Notes under the pieces: model-generated
Told to the model about the DNA's origin: nothing
The model's input: only the letters and a program-made list of their open reading frames with translations
The model's database searches: none
Source: Cyclobacteriaceae bacterium
Lineage (GTDB): Bacteria > Bacteroidota > Bacteroidia > Cytophagales > Cyclobacteriaceae
DNA length: 64,000 nt
Direction: 5' to 3'
Assembly (NCBI GenBank): GCA_030584025.1
Contig: CP129487.1
Span: forward strand, 1,054,001-1,118,000
Made by a program: the position numbers and the translations under genes
Shown here: positions 26,939-35,785 of the stretch, one piece after another
Position numbering within the stretch: the stretch's first letter is position 1
How the letters are laid out: the number at the start of each line of letters is the position of its first letter

Positions 26939-27634
26939 TTAATCAAACAAGGTCAGGTTGCCATGTTGATCGGCAGGCGGAGTGGGGATGATCAAGGAAG
27001 GTACATCCAGCTTGGTTTCATTAATGCGTGGAGAAACCGGGTACAATTCAAGTTTATCAGACGGGTAGGGGATTAAGGCATTCAGTATAGTTGACTCTGA
27101 TGCTGCTGGGTTCAGCCAGATAGCTTCCAGTCTTTTATCGAGGATCATGGGCATGCGATCAGTAATTTTATTTACGGCATCATTGGCGGGAAGAGTAATA
27201 ATCGTGAAGGTGTGTACCATGGCGCCTCCTTCATCTTCAAATTCCTCCCACATGCCCGCAAATGAAAATAACTTTTCAGTAGCGGTAAACCGGTAGGGTA
27301 TGGCTGTTTTTTTCCCCAACTTTTTCCATGCATAAAATCCATCGGCCGGAACAATACAACGGTATTTCATCAAAGCCTTTTTAACTACCGGACGTTCCAT
27401 GATGTTTTCCTGCCTCAGGTTTATGATTTTTTCGCTTAGTGATCTGTTCTTGGCGAATTGCGGAGGCCGGCCCCAATAGAATAACGATAGACCATGCGGA
27501 TCAGCACTGGTAATAACCGGTAACAGTTGGGTAGGCGCTGCATTATACCGGGGTTTATAAAACTCGGGTACATCAGCAGCGAATCGCTCGGCTACTTCAT
27601 CTGCGGTTGCGGTTAAACTGTAGCGTTCAAGCAT
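26939..27634 (-). CDS. SRAP/YedK-like (HMCES family) protein with altered active site
   Basis: SRAP-fold protein of 231 residues; the family forms a covalent DNA-protein crosslink with abasic sites in single-stranded DNA. The fold is clear from PRYNAAPTQLLPVI, WGRPPQF, CIVPADGFYAWKK and DRMPMIL. The key residues of canonical YedK are changed: Cys2 is Leu2 (the protein starts MLERYSL), the Glu of GFYEW is Ala102, and the His of the HDRMP motif is Thr158; Asn72 is kept. No alternative start would restore an N-terminal Cys. It is either a non-crosslinking paralogue or uses another nucleophile such as Cys93. Confidence 0.85.
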   Translation of the reverse strand: MLERYSLTATADEVAERFAADVPEFYKPRYNAAPTQLLPVITSADPHGLSLFYWGRPPQFAKNRSLSEKIINLRQENIMERPVVKKALMKYRCIVPADGFYAWKKLGKKTAIPYRFTATEKLFSFAGMWEEFEDEGGAMVHTFTIITLPANDAVNKITDRMPMILDKRLEAIWLNPAASESTILNALIPYPSDKLELYPVSPRINETKLDVPSLIIPTPPADQHGNLTLFD

Positions 27635-27711
27635 GGGGAATTAGAAACAGATGTTCCAAGTTAATACTTTTTGATCAGTTCTGTGATACGAAGCAGGTTG
27701 GTGAGGAGTTC

Positions 27712-27779
27712 GTCATGCTTCGACTGGGCTCAGCATGACAATTAACCTCTATGTCAGTCTGAGCAAGTCGAAGTCTGAC
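27712..27779. repeat. REP-like palindromic repeat pair
   Basis: Two related palindromic units occupy the gap between the SRAP and hydrolase genes. Unit 1 (27712-27740) begins GTCATGCT and ends AGCATGACA around CTTCGACTGGGCTCAG; unit 2 (27753-27779) begins GTCAGTCTGAGC and ends GAAGTCTGAC. Both contain the core GAGC-AGTCGAAG or its complement. This resembles the widespread REP-like GTCA-CTTCGAC-GCTCAG-TGAC repeats of Bacteroidota. Each could fold into a hairpin and act as a transcript end for one of the flanking minus-strand genes. Confidence 0.65.
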
Positions 27780-27789
27780 TAGGGAACGG

Positions 27790-28794
27790 TCATGTTTGAT
27801 TGTCCGCAATAAACCTCAACGCACGCTCCTCCGACCAATAAATATTATCACTATTAAATCGTGCGAAGCCCACATGTCCGCCATGTTTTGGAGTTTCGAT
27901 TTGAATGAAGCTATGCTGCCTGAATTGCTCAACGGGAAAACACTCCGGACTCAGAAAGGGATCATTTTTAGCGTTGACCATCAGGGTTGGCACAGAAATG
28001 CCGGCCATGTATTTTATCGCACTGGATTTTTCGTAGTAGTCGAGTGCATTTTTAAAACCGTGTACCGGCCCGGTGAAATGGTCATCAAATTCCATCAGTG
28101 TTTTTACGCGATCAATCCCTTGTGTATCCAGTTCTTTTATCGATTGCGCTTTCTGAAGTACCTTCTTCTTTAAACTTTTAAGGAAGCGATTGGAGTATAC
28201 CCAGTTGCCGGGTTTGGAGATTTGCAAACAGCTTGTGTGCAGATCAACCGGAACAGAAAACGCAACGGCTTTTTTAATCAGTGGTGTGCGTGCACGACTT
28301 TCGCCAAGGTATTTAAGCGTCAGGTTTCCACCCAGGCTAAAGCCCACCAGGTAAATCTCCTGATGCATTTGTTGACTTAAGGCATGTTCAACAACTGTGT
28401 TCAAGTCATCCGTAGCGCCACTATGATAAAACCGCAATTGCCTGTTCATTTCCTCACTGCAACCGCGATAGTTCCAGGTGAGCACATCAAAACCGTTTTG
28501 AAAAAAAATCCGGGCCATTCCTTTTATATAAGCACGCTGTGTGTTGCCCTCCAGTCCATGTGAAATGATGACCAGCTTGGATGAATTTTGTCTCAACCAA
28601 TCGAGGTCAAGAAAATCGTTGTCCGGTGTTGTGATCCGTTCACGTATATACGGTTGAAGCGACACCCTTCTAACCAGGGCCGGGTATATGGTTTCCAGGT
28701 GGGGATTGAATAGGAGAAAGGGAGGAGTGTAGTTCAATTTTGGATTTTGGATTGTCGATTTTGGAGTTTGACCCGAGGCAATTTCAGTTGTCAT
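27790..28794 (-). CDS. YheT-type alpha/beta hydrolase
   Basis: Alpha/beta hydrolase of 334 residues in the YheT/ABHD1-3 group, with unknown substrate (carboxylester-type). Evidence: early segment PPFLLFNPHLETIYPAL, oxyanion-side SHGLEGNTQRAY, the nucleophile elbow GFSLGGN, a late Asp in NAKNDPFLSPE and a His in KHGGHVGF. Residues 11-20 (PKSTIQNPKL) are encoded by a low-complexity repeat of the GATTTTGGA type that continues upstream of the start, so the N-terminus is probably an insertion. The family core begins near residue 23. Confidence 0.85.
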   Translation of the reverse strand: MTTEIASGQTPKSTIQNPKLNYTPPFLLFNPHLETIYPALVRRVSLQPYIRERITTPDNDFLDLDWLRQNSSKLVIISHGLEGNTQRAYIKGMARIFFQNGFDVLTWNYRGCSEEMNRQLRFYHSGATDDLNTVVEHALSQQMHQEIYLVGFSLGGNLTLKYLGESRARTPLIKKAVAFSVPVDLHTSCLQISKPGNWVYSNRFLKSLKKKVLQKAQSIKELDTQGIDRVKTLMEFDDHFTGPVHGFKNALDYYEKSSAIKYMAGISVPTLMVNAKNDPFLSPECFPVEQFRQHSFIQIETPKHGGHVGFARFNSDNIYWSEERALRFIADNQT

Positions 28795-28842
28795 AAAATC
28801 TTCAATCTGGAATCTAAAATCCTAAATCCTAAATCCTAAATC
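28795..28842. repeat. Tandem heptamer (AAATCCT)n
   Basis: Between the hydrolase start and the YfiT stop is a short tandem array of the 7-mer AAATCCT (three to four copies at about 28816-28842), with a degenerate version AATCTTCAATCTGGAATCTA before it. The last copy supplies the stop codon of the YfiT gene. Related sequence lies inside the first codons of the hydrolase (28736-28765). Confidence 0.7.
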
Positions 28843-29348
28843 AACTTCAAATGCCCCAGATGGTGCTCGCCATGCCATGCATACAGTGCAACAAGTCTGT
28901 CGAAGCGAACGTGTTTTTGTGTTTCCGGGTGAATGAATGATTTTTTTAAATCAGATTCAGTTAAGGCGCGAAGTAAAACCACCCATTTTTTGTGAAGTAC
29001 TTTGATCAGGTCAATCGAAAGTTTGGGGTCTGCTTTTGTTTCGGGTGTTTCGGCCCATGCTTTTTCATGGTACGCTTTGATGAGTGGCGTTTCTTCCGTG
29101 AGCATCCATTTGCAACGGATGTAGGCATTCATGTGGCTATCCGCAAGATGATGAATAACCTGCCTGGCTGTCCACCCACCCGTGCGATAGGGTTGATCCA
29201 ATTGTTGAAGGGTTAACGATTTATAGACTGCGTCCAGTTTTTCTGGCAGTGCTTCAAGGGTGTTGATCAGCGATGTTAATTCGTCTGTGGTGTACGTTTC
29301 CTTGGGTGTAAATTTTCCAATCGGGTATTGGCGATCGATATCAGGCAT
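28836..29348 (-). CDS. YfiT/BstA-like DinB-fold metal-dependent transferase
   Basis: DinB-superfamily four-helix-bundle protein of 170 residues, close to YfiT (a bacillithiol S-transferase in Firmicutes). Metal-ligand histidines are seen in VIHHLADSH and in YAWHGEHHLGHL; the N-terminal PIGKF and YRTGGWTARQVIHH segments are typical. In Bacteroidota the thiol partner is uncertain. Its ATG overlaps the end of terC by 8 bases, so it is translated with it. Confidence 0.82.
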   Translation of the reverse strand: MPDIDRQYPIGKFTPKETYTTDELTSLINTLEALPEKLDAVYKSLTLQQLDQPYRTGGWTARQVIHHLADSHMNAYIRCKWMLTEETPLIKAYHEKAWAETPETKADPKLSIDLIKVLHKKWVVLLRALTESDLKKSFIHPETQKHVRFDRLVALYAWHGEHHLGHLKLI

Positions 29349-30159
29349 GTGTTTCTTTAATTTTTTCTTCTTTCGCTTTTCGTTCCTCCCGCGCTTTTTC
29401 CCGTTTTCGTTTTTCCCGGTTTCGAATGCGAATGTTCACCATCTCAATCAGCAAGGAAAACGCTACCGCAAAGTAGATGTACCCTTTCGGAATTTCGTAG
29501 TGTAATCCTTCCAGGAACAACATAAAACCGATCAAAATTAAAAAGCCGAGCGCCAACACTTCCATGGATGGATGCTTGTTGATGAACTCGCTGATTCTAC
29601 CGGCAAAAACCATCATAATACCAATGGAAATAATAACGGCAATGATCATCAGCGTTACCTGCTTGGTTAGGCCCACGGCAGTGAGAATAGAATCGAAAGA
29701 GAAGATGATGTCGATAAGAATGATCTGGAGGATGATACCTGAAACATTCACCTTGGGTTTCATAGATGGGTTAACCTCATCTTCTTCGCCTTCAATTTCA
29801 TGATTGATTTCGCGGGTACTCTTGGCAATGAGGAAAAGTCCGCCAAAACCAAGGATCATATCCCGGCCGCTGAATCCATGTTCAGGGTCTACAAAGCGAT
29901 GTAAGAATTGGGGTAAAATATCACCTACGGTAAACAGGGGTTCAACAAAGCCAATTACCCAGGTAATGCCCAGCAACAGTACAATGCGCACCCCCATGGC
30001 CAGCATAAGGCCCATATTGCGTGTTTTTGCACGCATTTCCACCGGGAGCCGGTTGGAGATAATGGAGATGAAGATGATGTTATCAACGCCTAGTATAATT
30101 TCAAAGAAGGTGAGGGTGAGCAGGGCAAGCCAGGTTTCGGCATGTAAGAAAATTTCCAT
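29341..30159 (-). CDS. TerC-family integral membrane protein
   Basis: Membrane protein of 272 residues with about seven helices. The first helix has EIILGVDNIIFISIIS with the conserved Asp, and a second copy of the motif reads DIIFSFDSILTAVG, as in TerC/YkoY proteins that export Mn2+ or supply metal to secreted proteins. The C-terminus is long and highly charged (RNREKRKREKAREERKAKE). Promoter-like sequence lies upstream, and the YfiT gene follows with an overlap. Confidence 0.88.
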   Translation of the reverse strand: MEIFLHAETWLALLTLTFFEIILGVDNIIFISIISNRLPVEMRAKTRNMGLMLAMGVRIVLLLGITWVIGFVEPLFTVGDILPQFLHRFVDPEHGFSGRDMILGFGGLFLIAKSTREINHEIEGEEDEVNPSMKPKVNVSGIILQIILIDIIFSFDSILTAVGLTKQVTLMIIAVIISIGIMMVFAGRISEFINKHPSMEVLALGFLILIGFMLFLEGLHYEIPKGYIYFAVAFSLLIEMVNIRIRNREKRKREKAREERKAKEEKIKETHA

Positions 30160-30179
30160 TCAAGGGGATTTTGGAGGGT

Positions 30180-30211
30180 TAAAAATAGGGGAAGTAGGGT
30201 ACACCTGCAAT
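30180..30211 (-). promoter_or_regulatory. Promoter of terC-yfiT
   Basis: On the minus strand ATTG (30211-30208) is followed after 20 bases by TATTTTTA (30187-30180), one mismatch from TAnnTTTG. Transcription would begin near 30173, about 14 bases before the terC ATG. Confidence 0.5.
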
Positions 30212-30270
30212 GGGCGAACGGTGTTTTAACCCGATAATGTTTAATGTAAAAGCCTGACTACCAACCGGGT

Positions 30271-30303
30271 TTACAAATCCGGAATTGGATTCCGGATTTG
30301 TAA
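30271..30303 (-). terminator. Perfect 15-bp hairpin after the large T9SS gene
   Basis: TTACAAATCCGGAAT at 30271-30285 and its exact complement at 30289-30303 leave a 3-base loop. The hairpin begins 14 bases after the stop of the T9SS gene. No U run follows on either strand, so it may stabilise or end the long transcript without being a classical intrinsic terminator. Confidence 0.5.
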
Positions 30304-30316
30304 GGTTGTTGCATGG

Positions 30317-33300
30317 TTATTTCTCATGCACCACCATCACCTTTTTGCGCACCACACCCTGTTGGGTGTTGAATTGCAAAATGTAAAGCCCCGAAGCCAG
30401 CTCGCTGGTATCAAGGGTTTTCTGTTGCTCCCCGGTTGCGAAGCCATTGGTATGTACCGTGCGGCCATGGGCATCTATCAGGTTAAGGGCAATAGGGGTG
30501 AGGGTTCTTTCCGGCAACACCACATTAACCTCGCGGTTGGCGGGGTTGGGGTAGATGAGGATTTTTTCGGCAAAGGCAGGATATTCAATACCGGTAATCA
30601 AATTGGCTGGTGGTATGTACTGCAACGTAGTATCCATGCGTGCCTGGTAGATTTCCCTGCCATTCTGGACAAAGGCAATGATCCCTAAGCGATTTAACCG
30701 ATACGCTTTTGGCGTCCACGATACGCTTACGGTGCGTGATGAATCGCGGGGTATGGGTTGGGTGAAAACGGTACCCAACGCATTGGGAATTAACTTGCGC
30801 ACCACGTATTGGTAGGAAGTTTCCCCATTGGTGCCGTGTGCAGCGGTCGTATCGATAAGCGTTTCAATGGCGGCAATATGTAACCGGGTATTGGCGGGCA
30901 ACGGACGGTTGGCCGTGAACCTGACCGTTACATTCAACTGATCTGCCGGAGTGTTGGTTGTATAAATGGTGTCAATGGTAACTTGTGCCGCACGCAGGGT
31001 TTCATTCTGGAAAATGCTGGCCAGGTTGCCGGTATTGGCATTTACAAAGGTAGTGGGTGTATTCACTACACCATAGAATGCCGCACGCGCATTCATATCC
31101 TGCTCGTTATTCAGGTACAAGGGATCCATATTCGGGCCTGGGAAGCCAACGTGATACTCCAGTTTCACCGCTTCTCCATTTCCTGAGTTTATAAAGGTGT
31201 TCAAGGCTGTGTTGCTTGCACGGTTTGGTTCAGCGGGGCTATTATTGATAGAGCCGTTGTTGGTAAACTGTTCGATCAGCACCACGCGGTCGCGCTCACC
31301 AATTTCAAAATTATCAAAGGCAAATCCTTCAAACTGTGGTTGGATGGTGTTCTGTTGTGCCAGTGAGGAAAAGGCAAACCGGAATCGAACGCGGTCTCTG
31401 CGGTTTGCGGGAATGGATTGCACCACATTATCCAACGCGATAACCGTGGTACGCCACGCTGTGGTGTCTATCAAGCCTGTCCACCCCCGTTGCAATACAC
31501 TTTGGTTACCTGGATTGCTGGCGATACCCGAACCATTATACCAGTTTTCGGTATCGTTGGGGGCATCCACGCGAATCCAATCGGTTTCATCATCCGTGGT
31601 ATTTTGATAATTGTATTGCAACACGGCTCCATCGGCCAGGGCCCGCGTGAGCGAACGGAAATCAAATTGCAGGTATGGACGTTTAATTTCGGTCAAGTCA
31701 AAACACGGGCTATGCACCCAGGAGTCTTCGTTGGTATTGTAGACACCACCAAGATCAGTAACCCAGGCAGCACCACCTCCTCCTGAATCATCATTGATTA
31801 AACTGTCACTTGGTATGCCCCAGGCCCAAGATGTATTTTCTCCACCCGTTAGCCAACCTTGTGCCACAAACGTTGTGTCAAAATTTTCGAGGTATTCACT
31901 CGCTTGATTCACGAGTTGTTTTTTGACTTTGTAAACTGAAACAGTATCGTATTGCGCGCAACCTAAATCTGTTTTAAGACCTACAACACCTATATAATTT
32001 CCAGTCTGAGAATATAAGTGAGAGGTGACAGAATCTGAAAAGGCTGGGCTTTTAACTTTAAGTTCATCTGTGTCCCCAAAGAACCACAGTACACTGTCAA
32101 GATCACTTAATTTGGTATCAAAGAAATTAGAAGCTAAGGCAAAACGTGTTTGATCACCATCACAAACGTTCGACCAGTTTAATGAAACATCAGGTGTTTC
32201 ACCAATGATAAGCGTTTCATCAACTTCAGTATCACAACCAGCGGCAGTAGTAACAGTCAATACTATTTCATAATTTGAAGGAACTGAGTAGGAATTAAAG
32301 AATGTTTGAGGTGTATTATTATCCACTTTAAACACTCTACTTGATCCAACATCTAAATCATACCGAAAATTAATTCCATTTGGGTTGTCAAATACCGGTG
32401 TAAATGCAATTGGTTCATCCTCACATCCGTTTTCAAAATCTATATCCAAACCTGGCAATCGATTAATTGTAATAACGTGGTTAATAGTGTTCTCACATGT
32501 TGTTTCAGGGTCTTGATAGGTATAGGAAATTGGTACATTATCAGGATAGCCAGTGGTAGCGGGATCGAATGTTGCGCCTCCTGGGTTTCCATTTATTGTA
32601 AAAGATCCACCCACCGGACTTACGTTTAATATAAATGGGGTTTGATCGACACAATAGGAAGATTCTATTCTATTTGTAATGACTGGTTTAGGAATAACAA
32701 AGAATGGTATTTGAATGAATTGGGAAGAAGTATCAGTAACAATCGGATTTGCAGGATCAAGATCATTATATGCTAATCTTTGAATTAAGTATTTAATTTC
32801 GAAAGCTCTCGATCCGGCACCTGTTAATTCTGTGTTTAGGTCGACATCTCGAGATCCAGCTCCTGAAACCGTAAATGCGCCTGGAGCAGTGATGAGAGTA
32901 CCATTGTCAGTATTCCGAAGTCGGACATTTGGTGGTTGATATATGTATCTAATTCCAGGGATGTAGAAGACTCCTCCAAAAATACCGAAATCAAATTTGA
33001 ATGGAAGATATGTTACTGGTGTTTGGATTGTTAAATTATTATCGATATCACCTTCACAATACTGAGGGTCTAATCCTGTCAGAAAAACATTGTTATCTCG
33101 TACAAATACAATTACAGTATCAGTAGTTATGCATTGTTGGTTATTCTCAAAAAAAAGTACAATCTCATTGTTTCCAACATTTCCAGCATTTGGATAAAAG
33201 TATTTTGGATTCGAAGTACTGTTGACACCAGGGCCTTCAAATCTTGTATTACCTGCAAATCCACCTGGTATGCCATTTAAAGTATAGTTCAACTGAACTG

Positions 33301-35779
33301 GTTCATCATCTTTTTGATATATATCATTAGGCTTAGTAGGATTTAATTGAATTTCAAGAAGGTTTTGTGGAGTAGGCTGATTAACGGTAATTACTACAGT
33401 ATCTACGCTTGGAGTTGCGGGAGAACTGTCATCGACAACAACCCTGTATCTCGTAGTAGCCGAGGGTGCAACCCGAGGGTTCGAAAATGCATTTTGACCG
33501 GAAAGACTAGGGTCAGGATCAAGAGCAGTCCATGTTATTTGATGAAAGCCCGTTCCGCCTGACGCTGTAGGATTTCCACCAATAGAAACTGTATCCCCAG
33601 CGCAAATTGTCTTGTCTGGTCCTGCATCAGCAAGTAAACTTGCAATTACTACAGCTAACGGTCCGTAAGTACGCGTAGTACAACCCGTTGATTGCGCCTG
33701 AACTTCATATTGAAAGGTTCCCGGTGCTCCTTTATTAAAGTTCCCTAAACTTAAATCACCACCATTACCCGGGGTTGTACCACCGGCAAAACCTGCCGGT
33801 AATTCACGAACGCGGTAGTTCACCGTTGGTTGGCTATTGGAAACCACAATGGAGTAATTTTGAGAAACAACTGGTGTAGCTGGATTTGTGGAAAGTGGCA
33901 GGTTGGCGGCAACAGCTTCTTTCAAGGTTAAGGTATTGTCTGAGTCATTTAAGCCATTACCGGTATTGGTAACAACCACGGTCGCATTACCAGATGTTGT
34001 CGTAGGTACAACAATGGTAATTGTAGTTGCGGTACTACCAAGTGGAACTACATTAATACCATTAACCGTAACGGTCGGTGTTGTACCACCGAAACCCGTA
34101 CCATTTATGGTAATCGTTTCACCCATACAGGTCGGGTCCGCAGAGTAACCAGAAATGGATGGTGGTGGCTCTGTTTCAAAGTTCCAATCAGAGTTATTGG
34201 TAATGCCTGGAAAATAATTATTATTTGCGTCCCTAAACACCGAACTGCCTATCCGAATTGCGTAATCGGTATCGGGGTCTAATGCTGCGCTAAATGTTAT
34301 GGTTACCACATTACCAGCAACACTTACATTGGCCACTTCGATGGTATCGATGAAAGTAGTATTATCAATATCGCGAATCCTTATCATTTCATCTGCATCT
34401 GCGTTGTCGCCATCATACACCACATCTTCGTTGAAGGTGATGGTTAATGTATTCAGGCCAACAGGTACATTGGTGGCATTGTCGGCTGGGGTTTCTGATA
34501 CAATGATTGGTGGACTGACATCAGCAAAGGAATAATCAATACCGGTCACCGTTATGGCTGCTGTACTACCGGATGTAAACGTGACATCACTCTCCGAGAA
34601 GGAAGGTTGAATGCTGGGTGTAGCACCGTTTACAGATGCCGCAACATCCACTACTACAAAATAGTTGGTTGTTCCAGCGGTTAAGTTATCGTTGATGGAT
34701 GCCGCATAATTGATTTGAGAGCCCGATAATGCACCCGTACGGATGCTTATATCACCACCAAAGGATGCATTAGCAGATTTGAACAAACGGGGGTTGGTAA
34801 ATTTGCCAACCGGTGTTGTAGATACATCGATATTAATGGCGTTAAATGTTGTCGGGCCGTTGGTAGTAATGGAAAAACCCAGAATAGCCTGGTCAGTGGC
34901 ACCACTGTTCAATGGACTGACAGCGATGTTACTTCCGCCACCGGAAATCTGCGCCATGGTGATGACCAAAACTGTGGTGGCATTGGCGCGCGGTTCCGAG
35001 CCATCAGTTAAATAATTATAGGTATCATCATCTGCACCATTGTAATTGAAGGGCACCAATACATAGTGATAGGTTACGCCTCCGTCAAGTCCGGTATCGG
35101 AGTATGTAGTTTCTGAATTATTGGTGGTGTATACCAGGGTTGTGGTTCCGCCTAAAGTACCGGGTGCAGCAGTCCCATCATTTAACCCGGTAAGCGTTGC
35201 CGAACTGCCCGGTCTTCGGTAAATCACATAGCCATCCGCATCGGTCAGTGTGTTCGCAGCATCAAAGGCAAGGTCAATGGTGGTGTTTCCATCAAGCGTT
35301 GCTGTGAAGGTTGTGGAATGTCCGGAAGGTGCTGTTGAAAACGTAAAATCACTTGCAGTGGGAGCTCCTGTTTCCTTATAGTCTGAACTACCTCCCGAAC
35401 CGCCTGTTCGTTGATACGGATAAATGGCAAATTCATATTCTGATTCGGGGTCGAGTCCTGTCACATTCAATGCATCAGGGTCTCCATAAGCAACAATGGC
35501 GGCAAAATTATCATCACTCCAGTCTGCATCAGCCGGTACTTCTGTGTCTTGATCGGGAACGGTTGCAAAAACACCACCTGGTAATTTCCTTCCCAGAATC
35601 AAATAGAATTCAGGAGCATTACTACCAGGGACAGCGTCCGTCCACGACAAGGAAATTGCCGTTGGGCTGGTGGCTGTGGCTGTAAACCCGGTAACATGGT
35701 TTGTAGGCTCCGGTTGAGCCCATGCCATTAGCGGGAGTAAGAGTATGCTGTATGTGAGTATCGATAAAGCCTTCTTCAT
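30317..35779 (-). CDS. Large T9SS-exported surface protein with FN3, Ig-like, TIG and Omp28-like domains
   Basis: Secreted multi-domain protein of 1820 residues. Signal peptide (to WAQPEP), fibronectin type III-like domains to about 420, an SbsA-type Ig domain (SETPADNATNVP to WNFETEP), an IPT/TIG domain (CMGETITINGTGFGG), several Ig/PKD-like units (LLADAGPDKTICAGD; CEDEPIAF), a jelly-roll-like region near 1340-1500, and a thioredoxin-like Omp28 domain beginning VVLIEQFTNNGS but without the CxxC. It ends with a type A T9SS sorting domain (IYPNPANREVNVVL to KVMVVHEK). It is the last gene of a six-gene minus-strand unit, 6 bases after the lipoprotein gene. The centre is clearly more AT-rich than either end. 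Confidence 0.88.
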   Translation of the reverse strand: MKKALSILTYSILLLPLMAWAQPEPTNHVTGFTATATSPTAISLSWTDAVPGSNAPEFYLILGRKLPGGVFATVPDQDTEVPADADWSDDNFAAIVAYGDPDALNVTGLDPESEYEFAIYPYQRTGGSGGSSDYKETGAPTASDFTFSTAPSGHSTTFTATLDGNTTIDLAFDAANTLTDADGYVIYRRPGSSATLTGLNDGTAAPGTLGGTTTLVYTTNNSETTYSDTGLDGGVTYHYVLVPFNYNGADDDTYNYLTDGSEPRANATTVLVITMAQISGGGSNIAVSPLNSGATDQAILGFSITTNGPTTFNAINIDVSTTPVGKFTNPRLFKSANASFGGDISIRTGALSGSQINYAASINDNLTAGTTNYFVVVDVAASVNGATPSIQPSFSESDVTFTSGSTAAITVTGIDYSFADVSPPIIVSETPADNATNVPVGLNTLTITFNEDVVYDGDNADADEMIRIRDIDNTTFIDTIEVANVSVAGNVVTITFSAALDPDTDYAIRIGSSVFRDANNNYFPGITNNSDWNFETEPPPSISGYSADPTCMGETITINGTGFGGTTPTVTVNGINVVPLGSTATTITIVVPTTTSGNATVVVTNTGNGLNDSDNTLTLKEAVAANLPLSTNPATPVVSQNYSIVVSNSQPTVNYRVRELPAGFAGGTTPGNGGDLSLGNFNKGAPGTFQYEVQAQSTGCTTRTYGPLAVVIASLLADAGPDKTICAGDTVSIGGNPTASGGTGFHQITWTALDPDPSLSGQNAFSNPRVAPSATTRYRVVVDDSSPATPSVDTVVITVNQPTPQNLLEIQLNPTKPNDIYQKDDEPVQLNYTLNGIPGGFAGNTRFEGPGVNSTSNPKYFYPNAGNVGNNEIVLFFENNQQCITTDTVIVFVRDNNVFLTGLDPQYCEGDIDNNLTIQTPVTYLPFKFDFGIFGGVFYIPGIRYIYQPPNVRLRNTDNGTLITAPGAFTVSGAGSRDVDLNTELTGAGSRAFEIKYLIQRLAYNDLDPANPIVTDTSSQFIQIPFFVIPKPVITNRIESSYCVDQTPFILNVSPVGGSFTINGNPGGATFDPATTGYPDNVPISYTYQDPETTCENTINHVITINRLPGLDIDFENGCEDEPIAFTPVFDNPNGINFRYDLDVGSSRVFKVDNNTPQTFFNSYSVPSNYEIVLTVTTAAGCDTEVDETLIIGETPDVSLNWSNVCDGDQTRFALASNFFDTKLSDLDSVLWFFGDTDELKVKSPAFSDSVTSHLYSQTGNYIGVVGLKTDLGCAQYDTVSVYKVKKQLVNQASEYLENFDTTFVAQGWLTGGENTSWAWGIPSDSLINDDSGGGGAAWVTDLGGVYNTNEDSWVHSPCFDLTEIKRPYLQFDFRSLTRALADGAVLQYNYQNTTDDETDWIRVDAPNDTENWYNGSGIASNPGNQSVLQRGWTGLIDTTAWRTTVIALDNVVQSIPANRRDRVRFRFAFSSLAQQNTIQPQFEGFAFDNFEIGERDRVVLIEQFTNNGSINNSPAEPNRASNTALNTFINSGNGEAVKLEYHVGFPGPNMDPLYLNNEQDMNARAAFYGVVNTPTTFVNANTGNLASIFQNETLRAAQVTIDTIYTTNTPADQLNVTVRFTANRPLPANTRLHIAAIETLIDTTAAHGTNGETSYQYVVRKLIPNALGTVFTQPIPRDSSRTVSVSWTPKAYRLNRLGIIAFVQNGREIYQARMDTTLQYIPPANLITGIEYPAFAEKILIYPNPANREVNVVLPERTLTPIALNLIDAHGRTVHTNGFATGEQQKTLDTSELASGLYILQFNTQQGVVRKKVMVVHEK

Positions 35780-35785
35780 AGTCTG

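Noticed and set aside
35353..35685. Plus-strand 110-residue frame inside the T9SS gene, and other antisense frames
   Set aside because: They are shadows of well-supported genes on the opposite strand and have no independent motifs.
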